DNA from: Macrostomum hystrix
Lineage: Eukaryota > Platyhelminthes > Macrostomidae
DNA length: 64,000 nt
Reading direction: 5' to 3'
Assembly: GCA_950097015.1 (NCBI GenBank)
Contig: CATNEN010000001.1
Span: 22,745,501-22,809,500 of the forward strand
Part shown: positions 22,725 to 34,719 of the stretch, one piece after another
Position numbering within the stretch: the stretch's first letter is position 1
Layout of the letters: each line of letters opens with the position of its first letter
The notes under the pieces: generated by a model
What the model saw: the letters and a program-made list of their open reading frames with translations, nothing else
Databases searched by the model: none
What the model was told of the DNA's origin: nothing
Position numbers and translations under genes: made by a program

Positions 22725-23261
22725 TGCCGACAGATTTTGAGCACATTCACCCTGCGTGGCTTGCATTACGCTTATAATTTGAACTCTTCCAGTGCGTTTT
22801 TCATGGCTTACACGCGCGGCCTGCTTTAACGACAAAGCAGCAATGTGACTTGGATATTATTAAGCTGTATTCTGAGCCATTTATTATGCATGGATTTAGT
22901 CATTTATTTATAAATATTCGGCGATGTGTGCTTTGACGCCTTTGTGTAATCGTTACTGTTTATATCGTTCTTAAGTTGTTTATTTATTTACTGTCATGTT
23001 TTTTGCGTTTTGTCACTAGGATAATGCCTAATAGATAAAACATTAGAAATGCAATCTCTAATACTGCGCATTTGTTTCTGTAAGTTTTGATATTTTAACG
23101 TGTCTACAGTTTTTTAAAGGGATAATAAAAAGTGACTGTTCCATTGCTGATTAAAGATAAGAGAGATACGTAACGATTCGTTACTTTCAGGTCACGTGAT
23201 TCTAGTCTCTGCAACCTAATGCAGTCTCTCCCACCCACCCTATGCCTTTACCGATGTACAC
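22725..23261 (+). other. Navigator 3' flank with candidate poly(A) signal
   Basis: AT-rich sequence after the navigator stop codon. An AATAAA hexamer at 23124-23129 is a plausible polyadenylation signal, about 400 nt past the stop. Confidence 0.45.
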
Positions 23262-23785
23262 TCGCTCCTCAGATTGACCCCCTTACTGATGTGCGCTCGC
23301 TCCTCAGATTGACCCCCTTACTGATGTGCACTCGCTCCTCAGATTGACCCCCTTACTGATGTGCACTCGCTCCTCAGATTGACCCCCTTACTGATGTGCG
23401 CTCGCTCCTCAGATTGACCCCCTTACTGATGTGCACTCGCTCCTCAGATTGACCCCCTTACTGATGTGCGCTCGCTCCTCAGATTGACCCCCTTACTGAT
23501 GTGCACTCGCTCCTCAGATTGACCCCCTTACTGATGTGCACTCGCTCCTCAGATTGACCCCCTTACCGATGTGCACTCGCTCCTCAGATTGACCCCCTTA
23601 CTAATGTGCACTCGCTCCTCAGATTGACCCCCTTACTGATGTGCACTCGCTCCTCAGATTGACCCCCTTACCGATGTGCACTCGCTCCTCAGATTGACCC
23701 CCTTACTGATGTGCACTCGCTCCTCAGATTGACCCCCTTACTGATGTGCACTCGCTCCTCAGATTGACCCCCTTACTGATGTGCA
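23262..23785. repeat. 35-bp minisatellite
   Basis: About 15 copies of a 35-base unit built from TGATGTGCACTCGCTCCTCA and GATTGACCCCCTTAC, with few substitutions (GTGCGC/GTGCAC, ACCGAT/ACTGAT). It grades into the related 33-bp array that follows. Confidence 0.95.
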
Positions 23786-24165
23786 CTCGCTCCCAGACTA
23801 AACCTTTCTTAATGTACACTCGCTCCCTGACTAACCCCTTCCCAATGTACACTCGCTCCCTGTCTAACCCCTTCCCAATGTACACTCGCTCCCTGTCTAA
23901 CCCCTTCCCAATGTACACTCGCTCCCAGACTAACCCCTTCCCAATGTACACTCGCTCCCTGACTAACCCCTTCCTAATGTACACTCGCTCCCTGACGAAA
24001 CCCTTTCCAATGTACACTCGCTCCCTGACTAACCCCTTCCCAATGTACACTCGCTCCCTGACTAACCCCTTCCCAATGTACACTCGCTCCCTGACTAACC
24101 CCTTCCCAATGTACACTCGCTCCCTGACTAACCCCTTCCCAATGTACACTCGCTTCTTGACTAAG
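23786..24165. repeat. 33-bp minisatellite related to the 35-bp array
   Basis: About 11-12 copies of CCCTGACTAACCCCTTCCCA plus ATGTACACTCGCT. It shares the ATGT.CACTCGCTCC core with the preceding array, so one array probably derived from the other through a change of unit length. The multiple-of-three period leaves long repetitive frames open on both strands, and none is a credible gene. Confidence 0.95.
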
Positions 24166-25095
24166 TTAAACCGCTCTTGCGCGCCTAAGCTACCAAAATA
24201 CATTTTTTCATACAATGCACAGTCGGCAATTTTCACAGTTTTTTATTCACTGCCTAACACGGTATTAGACTCACCTTGACGTGCTTCATCTTAACGTATA
24301 CTTATTCCTTCTACTCTGCTCTAATGGCTTTTTGTGTATATAAGTCATTATTTTTGCCTTTGCGATTACAAAGCTATGTTTAGAAATCCAAATGTGTCTG
24401 AAAATTCTGTACTGATATTTAGTTTGATTTATCTTGCGAAAAGCTGCATATTTCTTTTTGTAAGTGCAAAGCGCATTGAATATTTATTCTTATTCCTCTT
24501 GCTTTCATTATAAATTATATCTTATCATGTGCTTCCCACAGTAAAATCCTATTTTTCATCCAATACTAAATAAATTATTAGTAAAGCAATTTTTTCTGTC
24601 ATCATCAACCAGCTCTGCCGCTTTTGCAGTTAAAATCTTTTTTTTACTCAACTCTAGTTTTTTTTATTTTGCCTGTACTTTCACAATTGATCGCTCAATT
24701 TTAGTTTTTTGTTAAACAGAAGCTATCAAAGCTTTATCTAACACTCAACTCGGTATCGTTTTTTAGAGCTTTTAGGGCAATATTAGTTTTACTGTGTCCC
24801 ACTTTTAATTAGCGGTTGTACCAGCACTAGTCTTCGATTTTCTGGTCTCTTTCGAATTACAGTGTTGTGCTCATTTTATACAATTTTATCTTCTGACATG
24901 CTCATGAATTCTTAACTTGGTGAATCCGAAAGCGAGGGAAATTATTGATTTCGGTAAATCTACAACTATTCTCCGTTGATGAAAAGTGGAGAATCATTGG
25001 ACTAGAAAATCCCTTCTTAACTAATATCATAGTTTTAATATAATAGCTGAAGTGCGGAAATAGATTGGGAATATATCGCGAGGCTGGGAAATCCT
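24166..25095. other. Intergenic, AT-rich
   Basis: No gene, RNA or clear repeat recognised in this AT-rich stretch. Confidence 0.4.
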
Positions 25096-25480
25096 AAGAT
25101 TGAGAAATCTCATGGCAAGGAATCCCTACTAACTAACACCAAAGCTGTCAAGTCCAGAAATGGGAAATCCCGGGGCTGCGGAATCCCTAATGGGGAATCT
25201 CGAGGCTGGGAAATCCCGAGACTGGGAAATCCCATTGGGGAATCTCGAGGCTGGGAAATCCTGATGGGGAATCTCGAAGCTGGGAAATCCAGAGGCTGGG
25301 AAATCCCTAATGGGGAATCTCGAGGCTGGAAAATCATAAATTGGGAATCCCAAGGCTGGTAAATCCTAATGCGGGAAACACAAGGTTAAAAAATCTGTAA
25401 AGCGGAAATCTCAAAATTCGAAACCCTACTTGACTCTTACCAAAGCTGTGAAGTCACGAAATGGGGAATCCCGAGAAATC
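25096..25480. repeat. Irregular repeat of GGGGAATCTCGAGGCTGGGAA type
   Basis: Degenerate tandem units combining GGGGAATCTCGAGGCTGGGA and AATCCC words, with variable spacing. Some copies have CGAAGC or CAAGGC. It is older or more decayed than the regular arrays nearby. Confidence 0.75.
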
Positions 25481-26273
25481 CCTAACTACGATTTGTAAGT
25501 CCCTAGATAGAGAGTTCTAAAGCGAGGCAATTTCTTCAGTTCTAGGAAATCGAAAAAGGCCGAACAAACTAGACTGATTCGGGTTCATTATCTTTTACCT
25601 ATTTTCATTACTTTTCATAGCTTTTTTGCTCTATCTAAAAGCTTTTAATATTTTATTGATCTATTTTAACGCTCATTACATTTTATTTCTCGTTTTGTTT
25701 ATATCGATTTTTGGACCTGTTGAGTAAAAGCGCCTCATATTTGTTTTATTTAGCTCTTAATTCTCATTCGCTAACTCAATTCGCTAACTCGAGATATTGA
25801 ATAATCTCGATTTTCTGCTTTAAGATGAAAAATGCTTGGCACTCTCTATGATATTTGTTCGCATTATTCTTTAGCGCAGTACAGCTGAACACAAGTTTAT
25901 AGCACGACAGAATTGCTTCATTGAGACAGAGTTTGAGTTTGAGTTTGAGTCTACATTGATCAACACCGAATTTCGGGAAAAAATCTAATGCTGCTTTTAG
26001 TAGGGATTATTCAAACTCGAGCCGGTCTTTCTCTTTGTTAATTATTTTTTTTGTTTTAACACCTCTGTTTGTAGCTCAGCAGGCCTCACTAGGTACAGGC
26101 ACCCATTTGGCTAATTAGATCTAAGCAAGATTATATTAGCTAACTTTAGTAATTTGTTCTCCATTTGTGCCTTGTCATCCAGCTTCATCACTGCCTCATT
26201 TCACTTGCTTAATTTGGAATAGATTTTCTTTACCTAATCGGTTCCTTGCAATTAGGTACGAAATTAGAGTGCT
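25481..26273. other. Intergenic, no gene recognised
   Basis: AT-rich DNA with a short GAGTTT run near 25925. Nothing else supported. Confidence 0.4.
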
Positions 26274-26600
26274 AAGGTAAGAGGCGGGTTGTTAAGGTGA
26301 GGGGCGGGTTGTTAAGGTGAGGGGGCGGGTTGTTAAGGTGAGGGGGCGGGTTGTTAAGGTGAGGGGCGGGTTGTTAAGGTAAGGGGGCGGATTTTAAAGG
26401 TGAGGGGCGGATTTTTAAGGTGAGGGGGCGGGTTGTTAAGGTAAGGGGCGGATTTGTAAGGTGAGGGGCGGATTTTTAAGGTGAGGGGGCGGGTTGTTAA
26501 GGTGAGGGGGCGGATTGTTTAAGTGACAAGTCGGATTGTTAAGGTGAGTGGCGGAATTTTTAGGTACGGGGTAGGATTGTGCAATTGATAAAGCTGATAA
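26274..26600. repeat. 20/21-bp G-rich minisatellite
   Basis: About 15 copies of AAGGTGAGGGGCGGGTTGTT, alternating between 20 and 21 bases according to the length of the G run. Each unit holds an AAG/GTGAGG word identical in form to a 5' splice site. Whether this DNA is transcribed is not shown. Confidence 0.9.
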
Positions 26601-28861
26601 TTGCTTATGTAGAGGGAAAGGTATTGTTAGGGTGAAAAAGCGGTCTTTCAGGAATTATCTTCTACAAAAAACTTAAGCAGATCTGCCCAACAAAACAAGA
26701 GACAATGATCTGCCCAGCCGGTCACTGCACTATCCCTTTCTTCTGTTCGCATGTTCTGTTTCAACTTCCGGGCAGCTCGCCAGTTGAGCAGAGGCTGAGC
26801 ATGCTAGCTGTTTGATGGGGCTGATGTGGCAGTGCAGCCAGGTGATCAGTCATTTTGTCGAGTGGGACTTCTCGCCAATTGACTCCGCGTGTCACCGCTA
26901 TTCTTATCCTCTCTCGCATATTTTTCCCAATCAGGGGCCAGGCCTGCTTTCTCCTTTCCCTTTCTCCTCCTCTTCATGATCCCCGTCTGCTCAGCTTCCC
27001 CTTCATCAGTAGCCAATTGACTTTTACGGTTTTCCGGCTTCCCTAGCGGAGTTGCGGGCGGGCGGGGATGCGGTAAGACACGGACTTGGCCAGGGAGGGA
27101 GGACGGGAATGAGGGGAGATTTAGCGGAGGGGTGGACGGCAGCCATGGCCTCAGTGCGTGGGCTGCTCAATTTTGCATTTGCTGGCCTCCTCCAGACCGC
27201 TTCTTCCCCTTCCCCATTTTGCTGCTCCCCATCCCACCGCCAGATCCCTGAAGTCTCGGATTTTCTACCCGCTGTAATATTTTTAGGGCAGGCGTGTACC
27301 GTGTGCTCATTTCACATTGAGTACAGGGCTCCAGCTGCGTAACAACCTCATCTGCTTCTGCCTGTCTCTCTCAGCCTATATCTTTCTGCTTGGGCCTTCT
27401 CCTTCATCTCTCTTTTAGCGGTCTTGCTCGCTCTTTCCTTCTGGTCTTTCTTCCCATCGCGTGAGTCTGTGCTCAGGCTGGCCTCTCTCCCCTCCGCCGC
27501 CCTCCAGTCTGCCCGCCTGGCTGTCTGCTTCCAGAAGCGCTGGAGGTATTTCTGGTAAAGCAGGATTTTTTACTGTCTGGAATTTCGAATCGTAGATTCT
27601 CGCTTGCCTGTCGGATTGCCGCTCGGCAGAATCGGTATATTGTTGTGCGACATTGTTTTGCTTCTATTGTTGATTTTGAAAGAAGTTTTTATCGATTTTT
27701 TAAAGTTAATTTAGGCCTGGAGAAGTCTCGTCTAATCTGGGTTAGCACGAGTAGATAATCCTTGGATTAAGTTTCTTGGAAAAAATCAGCAATGTTTAAC
27801 TCGAAAACACACAGAAAGTTTGACATTGGAAATCAATGCATAATGGGTAGCTTTGAATTTTTTCATGGGATGATTATTCTCTTTCTGTTTTTTTCTATTA
27901 GGCTTCTTTACCAGTTAGGACAGACTTTGTTCTACAAGTTTTGATCGAGTTGAAGAGACATTATCAAGTTTGGTTTCTGCAGATGTTGAGTGGGGTCATA
28001 TTTTTGGGAGATATTTTCGAGTCTCCCTTAATAACCAGATTCGAGAAATAGAAGGGCTTCTTTTAAAAGCAGCAGCAGCAGCAACGTGTGTCTCTTCGGT
28101 TTCAAGGAAGCAGGATTCGGACACATCGTGCCCGTCTCTGCTCTTGTCTTCTGTTTCCCCTCGAAGAAAATATCTTTGAGGCACGCTCCTAATGTGTTTG
28201 GCTGCATTTTCTTAGGCACATTTTTGTTACAAGAGTCGCTTCATCAGCCAGCCGCCTTCTGAATATTTCTTGCCCGCCGGATACTGGACTTTTTACTTGA
28301 GAAATTGCGAAAGCAGAAGTTTGGAAGGCTAATATTTTAATGCAAGCGCACACTTCTCGGATAAAAAAGTTTTATTCGGGTACTTAGGAACTTTCTTGGA
28401 AAGGAACTCCGGACGGAGAAGGTTGCGACGAAGAGTTCGCAAATTGTCGCTAGCTGCATGGGTATTGGATTTCATGCAGCAAGTGATGAGAGAGAACTCG
28501 TTGCCCACTGCACAAATCTCAGAGCCCGATCTGTGTGTGCGTTTTGTGTTTCTTGACCAAAGCATTTTTCTCTAGCAAAAGCCCCTCTCGCCTTTGTATT
28601 ATATTTTTGTTGCTCTTTCATGTTTATGTGGCGATTATCGGTTTGATTTAGCAATAAGTCTGAACTCTCTCTTTCTCTTTCTCTATCGTCACGCCATAAA
28701 TTAAAAGCAGTAAAAATTTGCCATTCGATCTGGCTTCAAAGCAAACTGGCATGCCTGGCTAAGCATTCTTTAAATTCAGCCTGCCACAAAATCTTTTCTT
28801 TTTCGCTTAGATTTTTTTCAGCGATATTTTTTAGCGTTGGATTTCACTCTTTCGCTTCTTG
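26601..28861. other. Gene-poor region, possible arrestin leader exons
   Basis: Bases 26700-27560 are GC-richer with C/T-rich stretches, while the rest is AT-rich. I see no coding region with family resemblance. An untranslated first exon of the arrestin gene downstream could lie here, but no sequence evidence fixes it. Confidence 0.3.
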
Positions 28862-29853
28862 AAAGATTAGGATGTTGTGGCGCATTAGAATTCTAAGATT
28901 AGGATGTTGTGGCGCATTAGAATTCTAAGATTAGGATGTTGTGGCGCATTCGAATTCTAAGATTAGGATGTTGTGGCGCATTAGAATTCTAAGATTAGGA
29001 TGTTGTGAAGCATTAGAATTCTAAGATTAGGATGTTGTGAAGCATTAGAATTCTAAGATTAGGATGTTGTGGCGCATTAGAATTCTAAGATTAGGATGTT
29101 GTGGCGCATTCGAATTCTAAGATTAGGATGTTGTGGCGCATTAGAATTCTAAGATTAGGATGTTGTGGCGCATTAGAATTCTAAGATTAGGATGTTGTGA
29201 AGCATTAGAATTCTAAGATTAGGATGTTGTGGCGCATTCGAATTCTAAGATTAGGATGTTGTGGCGCATTAGAATTCTAAGATTAGGATGTTGTGGCGCA
29301 TTCGAATTCTAAGATTAGGATGTTGTGGCGCATTAGAATTCTAAGATTAGGATGTTGTGGCGCATTAGAATTCTAAGATTAGGATGTTCTGGCGCATTAG
29401 AATTCTAAGATTAGGATGTTGTGGCGCATTAGAATTCTAAGATTAGGATGTTGTGGCGCATTAGAATTCTGACATGAGGATATTGTGGCGCATTAGAATT
29501 CTGACATGAGGATATTGTGACTCATTAGAATTCTGAGATGAGGATATTGTGACACATTAGAATTCTGAGATGAGGATATTGTGACACATTAGAATTCTGA
29601 GATGAGGATATTGTGACTCATTAGAATTCTGAGATGAGGATATTGTGACTCATTAGAATTCTGAGATGAGGATATTGTGACTCATTAGAATTCTGAGATG
29701 AGGATATTGTGACTCATTAGAATTCTGAGTTGAGGATATTGTGACTCATTAGAATTCTGAGTTGAGGATATTGTGACTCATTAGAATTCTGACATGAGGA
29801 TATTGTGGCTCATTAGAATTCTGAGTTGAGGATATTGTGACTCATTAGAATTC
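28862..29853. repeat. 32-bp minisatellite with two subfamilies
   Basis: About 31 copies of a 32-base unit ending CATTAGAATTCT. Units up to about 29470 read AAGATTAGGATGTTGTGGCG. From about 29470 on they read GAGATGAGGATATTGTGACT or a near variant. The switch is sharp, so the array is two homogenised blocks. Each unit contains an EcoRI site (GAATTC). Confidence 0.95.
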
Positions 29854-30415
29854 TTCCATAGGGGTAATTCCGCGAACTTAAATATGCTATCTGGCATGTT
29901 TTTTGCTTCGCTGACATATAACTCTCATCGATATAATTTTTTCCTTGCTTAAGAAATAAAGCACTTATCTTGTCGTCTTCTAGAAGGAAATCAGCTGTCA
30001 GTTTTTCCAGCAGGTTCCAGTCCTTGTTTGTTGGTTTCGCTTTTTATCCTGAAGTGTTTTTCCTCTGTCTCCCCTGAGCACAGGCGAGTTATTCCGTGCG
30101 TGACGAACAGCCGAGTCTATTTGAAGGCATGATTTTTTATAAGAACTGCCCCATGCTTTGACGTTCTATCTGATATTTTTGGCATCTGGTCTGTACTAAT
30201 GGCATCCTAACTGGGAGCAGGTGGCATTAAATATTTCTGCCTGCTTTAATTGTTACTCTAGTTTAGTTTTTTTGTGCGTCATTTTTGGTTGAAAATTGTT
30301 ATGCATAGTTGCTTGTCTATTCAGATATTTTTTTCTAGCTGGGTAGGTTTTTGTCGAGACAAAAAACTGTTCTATTTATGTCTTAACTATTTGCTTCCTT
30401 CATTTAGCATGCATA
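29854..30415. other. Intergenic, no gene recognised
   Basis: AT-rich sequence between two repeat arrays, with no supported feature. Confidence 0.4.
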
Positions 30416-31110
30416 GCTACACCTCTCATCTCTACCCTCTCCCTCTCATCTCTACCCTCTCTCTCTCATCTCTACCCTCTCCCTCTAATCTATCTACCCT
30501 GTCCCTCTCATCTCTACCTTATCCCTCTCATCTATCTACCCTCTCCCTCTCCCTCTCATCTCTCTACCCTCTCCCTTTCATCTCTCTACCCTCTCCCTCT
30601 CATCTCTACCTTCTCCCTCTCATCTATCTACACTCTCCCTCTCATCTCTACCCTCTCCCTCTCATCTCTACCCTCTCCCTCTCATCTCTCTACCCTCTCC
30701 CTCTCATCTCTCTACCCTCTCCCTCTCATCTCTACCCTCTCCCTCATCTCTTTACCCTCTCCCTCTCCCTCTCATCTCTCTACCCTCTCCCTTTTATCTC
30801 TCTACCCTCTCCCTCTCATCTCTACTTTCTCCCTCTCATCTCTCTACCCTCTCCCTCTCATCTCTCTACCCTCTCCCTCTCATCTCTACCCTCTCCCTCA
30901 TCTCTTTACCCTCTCCCTCTCCCTCTCATCTCTCTACCCTCTCCCTTTTATCTCTCTACCCTCTCCCTCTCATCTCTACTTTCTCCCTCTCATCTATCTA
31001 CCCTCTTCCTCTCATCTCTCTACCCTCTCCCTCTCCCTCTCATCTCTCTACCCTCTCCCTCTCCCTCTCATCTCTCTACCCTCTCCCTCTCCCTCTCATC
31101 TCCCTACCTT
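30416..31110. repeat. Pyrimidine-rich minisatellite (TCTACCCTCTCCCTCTCA type)
   Basis: About 40 irregular units of CTCTCATCTCTACCCTCTCCC type with extra CTCCCT or CTAC inserts. The plus strand is almost pure C/T. The long Ser/Leu/Pro frame across it is an artefact of composition. Confidence 0.93.
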
Positions 31111-31604
31111 CTCTTCTCCCATCTGTATCGCCTCCCTGCATTTCCATTTCTACATTTTTTGTTTTAGTTAGAAAATATGTATTTTAAAAGCGGCTCTCGG
31201 TTTTAAAAGCGTGTATCGATTTCTCTAACGATTTCTAGCTCTACCGATTTTAATATAGACTAGTTTTCAGCTTCATTGATTAGTTGTTGCTATGCTGTCA
31301 ATTTAGAAAAACTGATACTCCTAGATTTAGTGTTTCCAAACGTTACAATTATTTTGCTCTGCTTTGTCATTCTAGAATTAAGTAACATTTAGACAGTAGA
31401 CCTGCCTTTCTATTGTTCTTCGATAATAACAGAAGCAATTATTGCAATGCAATTTCAGCTCATTCCGACCACAATTACGGCAGTGATGACGGACCAGAAC
31501 TGACTGATCTTGTACATCAAACAGCTCCAACGCCTGCGAACACACATATCCAACAGTTGTCCCTAAATCATTTCATATATTCAAGCAGAACACCCGACTC
31601 AAAG
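31111..31604 (+). other. Arrestin 5' leader region
   Basis: The arrestin reading frame is open upstream of the chosen ATG to about 31413, but without another ATG. TGCAATTTCAG/CTCATTCC near 31449-31459 is a plausible splice acceptor, cis or trans. I treat 31460-31604 as likely 5' UTR. Confidence 0.4.
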
Positions 31605-34600
31605 ATGGCCGACTCAGCCAAAGGCCACGGCGCTAGCAACAATGGCGACTTGAACCAGAGCAGCTCAGACGCTGCCAGAGCTGCTCAGCCTCGCCAGGGT
31701 ACACGCGTCTTTAAGAAGAGTTCGCCAAACGGCAAGATTACCGCTTACCTGGGCAAGCGAGACTTCGTGGACCACCTGACGCACGTTGATCCAATTGACG
31801 GCGTGGTTCTGGTCGATCCGGACTACATGAAAGATCGCAAAGTCTATGCCCACGTACTGGCCGCATTCCGCTACGGTCGCGAAGATCTGGACGTTCTCGG
31901 CTTGACATTTCGCAAGGATCTGTACATCGCCTGCATGCAGGTGTATCCGCCCATCAAGGACAATTCCAAGCCGCTGACTCGCCTTCAGGAGCGGCTTATC
32001 AAGAAGCTGGGCGACAATGCGCACCCGTTCTTCTTTGAACTGCCGCCACAGCAGAGCCCGGCCTCTGTAACCCTGCAGCCTGGACCCAATGACAGCGGCA
32101 AGCCGTGCGGTGTGGACTACGAACTCAAGACCTACGTCGCCGAGACTGCCGATGGGAAGTCTCACAAGCGGAGCACTGTCCGTTTGGCCATTAGGAAACT
32201 CACCTATGCCCCTGAGCAGCCAGGACCACAGCCCAGCGCTGAGGTGAGAACTTTGCCTGAGTCTGTCCACTCTTCAGGGCCTCTTCAGGGTCCCTTCTCT
32301 GCCTGAGTCTGTCTACTCTTCAGGGCCTCTTCAGGGTCCCTTCTCTGCCTGAGTCTGTCTTCTCTTCAGGGTCCCTTCTCTGCCTGAGTCTGTCTACTCT
32401 TCAGGGCCTCTTCAGGGTCCCTTCTCTGGCTGAGTCTGTCTTCTCTTCAGGGTCCCTTCTCTGGCTGAGTCTGTCTACTCTTCAGGGTCTCTTCAGGGTC
32501 CTTTCTCTGTCTGAGTCTGTCTTCTCTTCAGTGTCCCTTCTCTGGCTGAGTCTGTCTACTCTTCAGGGTCTCTTCAGGGTCCTTTCTCTGTCTGAGTCTG
32601 TCTTCTCTTCAGTGTCCCTTCTCTGGCTGAGTCTGTCTACTCTTCAGGGTCTCTTCAGGGTCCTTTCTCTGTCTGAGTCTGTCTACTCTTCAGGGTCTCT
32701 TCAGTGTCCTTTCTCTGTCTGAGTCTGTCTACTCTTCAGGGTCTCTTCAGGGTCCTTTCTCTGTCTGAGTCTGTCTACTCTTCAGGATCAGTTCTCTCCC
32801 TTCAGTATACTCTTCAGTGTCTCAGTGCCTGATTCTCGCGGCTTTCTGGCTACCCCTGAGGCTATGCCAGGTTCCCCATTTTATTCCCAAGCCTTTGATT
32901 TCTGCCCCTCAGACCACCAAGGAATTCATCATGAGCGCTGGCTGCCTCAGACTGGAGGCCAGCCTAGACAAGGAGAAATACTACCACGGCGAGTCCATCG
33001 CCATCAACGTCCTGGTTGACAACAACACCAGCAAGACGGTGAAGAAGGTTCGCATCTCTGTGCGCCAGATAGCGGACATCTGCCTGTTCAGCCCGAATAG
33101 CTACAAGTGCGGGGTGGCCGAGCTCGAGTCGGAGGAAGGCTTCCCCATCGGTCCCTCCCAGACTGGCTGGTGCAAGGTCTACCACGTCTGCCCGCTGCTA
33201 GCCAACAACCGCGACAAGCGAGGCCTGGCACTTGACGGCCAGCTCAAGCATGAGGACACCAACCTGGCGAGCAGCACCATCCTGAAGGATGCCAGCCAGT
33301 CCAAGGAGAACCTGGGCATTGTGGTCAACTATCGAGTCAAGGTTGGCTACCCATCACCCATTTCTCATGGGGCGGATGATCGATTTCATTTTGGGGGCCG
33401 GATGATCGATTGCTTGGGGGGCGGATGATTCATTTCTTGGGGGAGCGGATGATTCATTTCTTGGGGGGCGGATGATTCATTTCTTGGGCGGCGGATGATC
33501 GATTTTTGAGTGGCGGATGATCGATTGCTTAGGGGGCGGATGATTCATTTCTTGGGGGGCGGATAATCGATTTTTTAGGGGGTGGATAATCGATTTTTTA
33601 GGGGGGCGGATTATTCATTTCTCGGGGGCGGATGGTCGATTTTTAGGGGGCGGATAATCGATTTCTTAGGAGGGTTGATTATCTATATCTTAGGGGGCGG
33701 ATTATTCATTTCTTGGGGGGCGGATCATTCATTTCTCATGGGTGCGGATTTATAGGGGGGCGGATGATCCTTTTTTATAGGGGGTGCGGATGATCCATTT
33801 CTTAGGGGGGCGGAGGATCCATTTCTCATAGGGGCGGATGATCCATTTCTCATGGGGGCGGTGGATCCATTTCTCATGGTGGCGGAGGATCCATTATTCA
33901 TGGGGGGCGGATGAACCATTTCTCATGGGGGCGGATAATCAATTTCTCATGGGGGCGGACGATCCATTTCTCATGGGGGCGGTGGATCCATTATTCATGG
34001 GGGGCGGATGAACCATTTCTCATGGGGGCGGAGGATCCATTTCAAATGGTGGCGGAGGATCCATTTTTCATGGGGGCGGATGAACCATTTCTCATGGGGG
34101 CGGAGGATCCATTTCTTATGGGGGCGGATGAACCATTTCTCATGGGGGCGGATGATCCATTTCTCAGGGGGGCGGAGGATCCATTTCTTATTGCTCAGTT
34201 ATTAATCGAGGGGAAATGCGGCTACTCTCAACCCAAAAAGGTTCGCCTCGTTCTCGGCTTCGGCACATCTGACGTCTGCGTCGAGCTGCCATTCGTTCTG
34301 ACGCACCCAAAGCCATCGGAGGAGGACGCGTCTGACGCTGGCGACGGACCTGTCGCCGTCGCGTCTGCCACCACCGCCGCATCGGCCACAGCGGCGTCAG
34401 CTGCCCCGTCAAAGGCTCCGGTGGCTCCGGCCGCTGCGGCAGCTCGCGACGCCGACATTTTGGACACCGACCTGATCCACCTGGACGCTGGCGGCTTCCC
34501 CGGTGGCGGCCGCGGCGACGGTGCCAGGAGCCTGCACCTGCAGCCGGATGACGACCTGATATTCGAGGACTTCGCCAGGCTCCGATTGCACGGTCAAGGT

Positions 34601-34615
34601 GAAGAGGATGCCTGA
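31605..34615 (+). CDS. Beta-arrestin (non-visual arrestin), three exons
   Basis: Arrestins bind phosphorylated GPCRs, stop G-protein signalling and link receptors to clathrin coats. Exons 31605-32243, 32913-33341 and 34241-34615, all joined in phase 0, give 480 residues. The first ATG in the frame (AAAGATGG) was chosen. Relative to vertebrate beta-arrestins (about 410) there is an N-terminal Ser/Asn/Ala-rich extension of about 30 residues and a longer Ala-rich C-tail. Family blocks are nearly invariant: [49 protein letters not shown], the lariat-loop [18 protein letters not shown], and [12 protein letters not shown]. The tail keeps a clathrin box (LIHLD) and the AP2-binding [11 protein letters not shown] motif, so it should act in endocytosis. 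GPQPSAE/TTK fits exon 1/2 joining exactly. Both introns and the 3' UTR contain minisatellites. Confidence 0.97.
32244..32912. repeat. Arrestin intron 1, array of acceptor-like units
   Basis: From the donor GAG/GTGAGAAC, the intron is made mostly of units of CTGAGTCTGTCTACTCTTCA plus GGGTCTCTTCAGGGTCCCTT. Each contains pyrimidine-rich tracts ending in TTCAG, so about 16 units present decoy acceptors ahead of the real one (CCCCTCAG/ACC at 32911-32912). The array stops about 130 nt before the true acceptor. Confidence 0.9.
33342..34240. repeat. Arrestin intron 2, 24-bp G-rich array
   Basis: The intron runs from CAAG/GTTGGC to CCCAAAAAG/GTTCGC. About 35 units of GGGGGCGGATGATCCATTTC plus TCAT fill 33355-34190. 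Early units are more variable and later ones more uniform. The unit's ATTTCTCATGGGGCGGATGA first appears 15 nt inside the intron. Because 24 is divisible by three, later units are open in phase with exon 3, but the splice junction [10 protein letters not shown] matches other arrestins and is preferred. Confidence 0.92.
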
Positions 34616-34719
34616 CTCCCGCAAGCACACTGATGATGCTGAGCTATTTTTGTCTTTTACATTAAATTTGAGACACTCATATCGCTTTTCTGGTGGGCTC
34701 CAAGCAGCATTGGTCACCT

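Noticed and set aside
23724-24279. Overlapping repetitive frames on both strands (about 170 codons)
   Set aside because: Produced by the 33-bp period of the minisatellite; no gene context.
30274-31167. 297-codon Ser/Leu/Pro-rich frame
   Set aside because: It is a reading of the pyrimidine-rich minisatellite; composition alone explains the lack of stops.
33911-34240. In-frame upstream extension of arrestin exon 3 through the 24-bp array
   Set aside because: The frame is open only because the period is 24; joining exon 2 to 34241 restores the arrestin sequence exactly.
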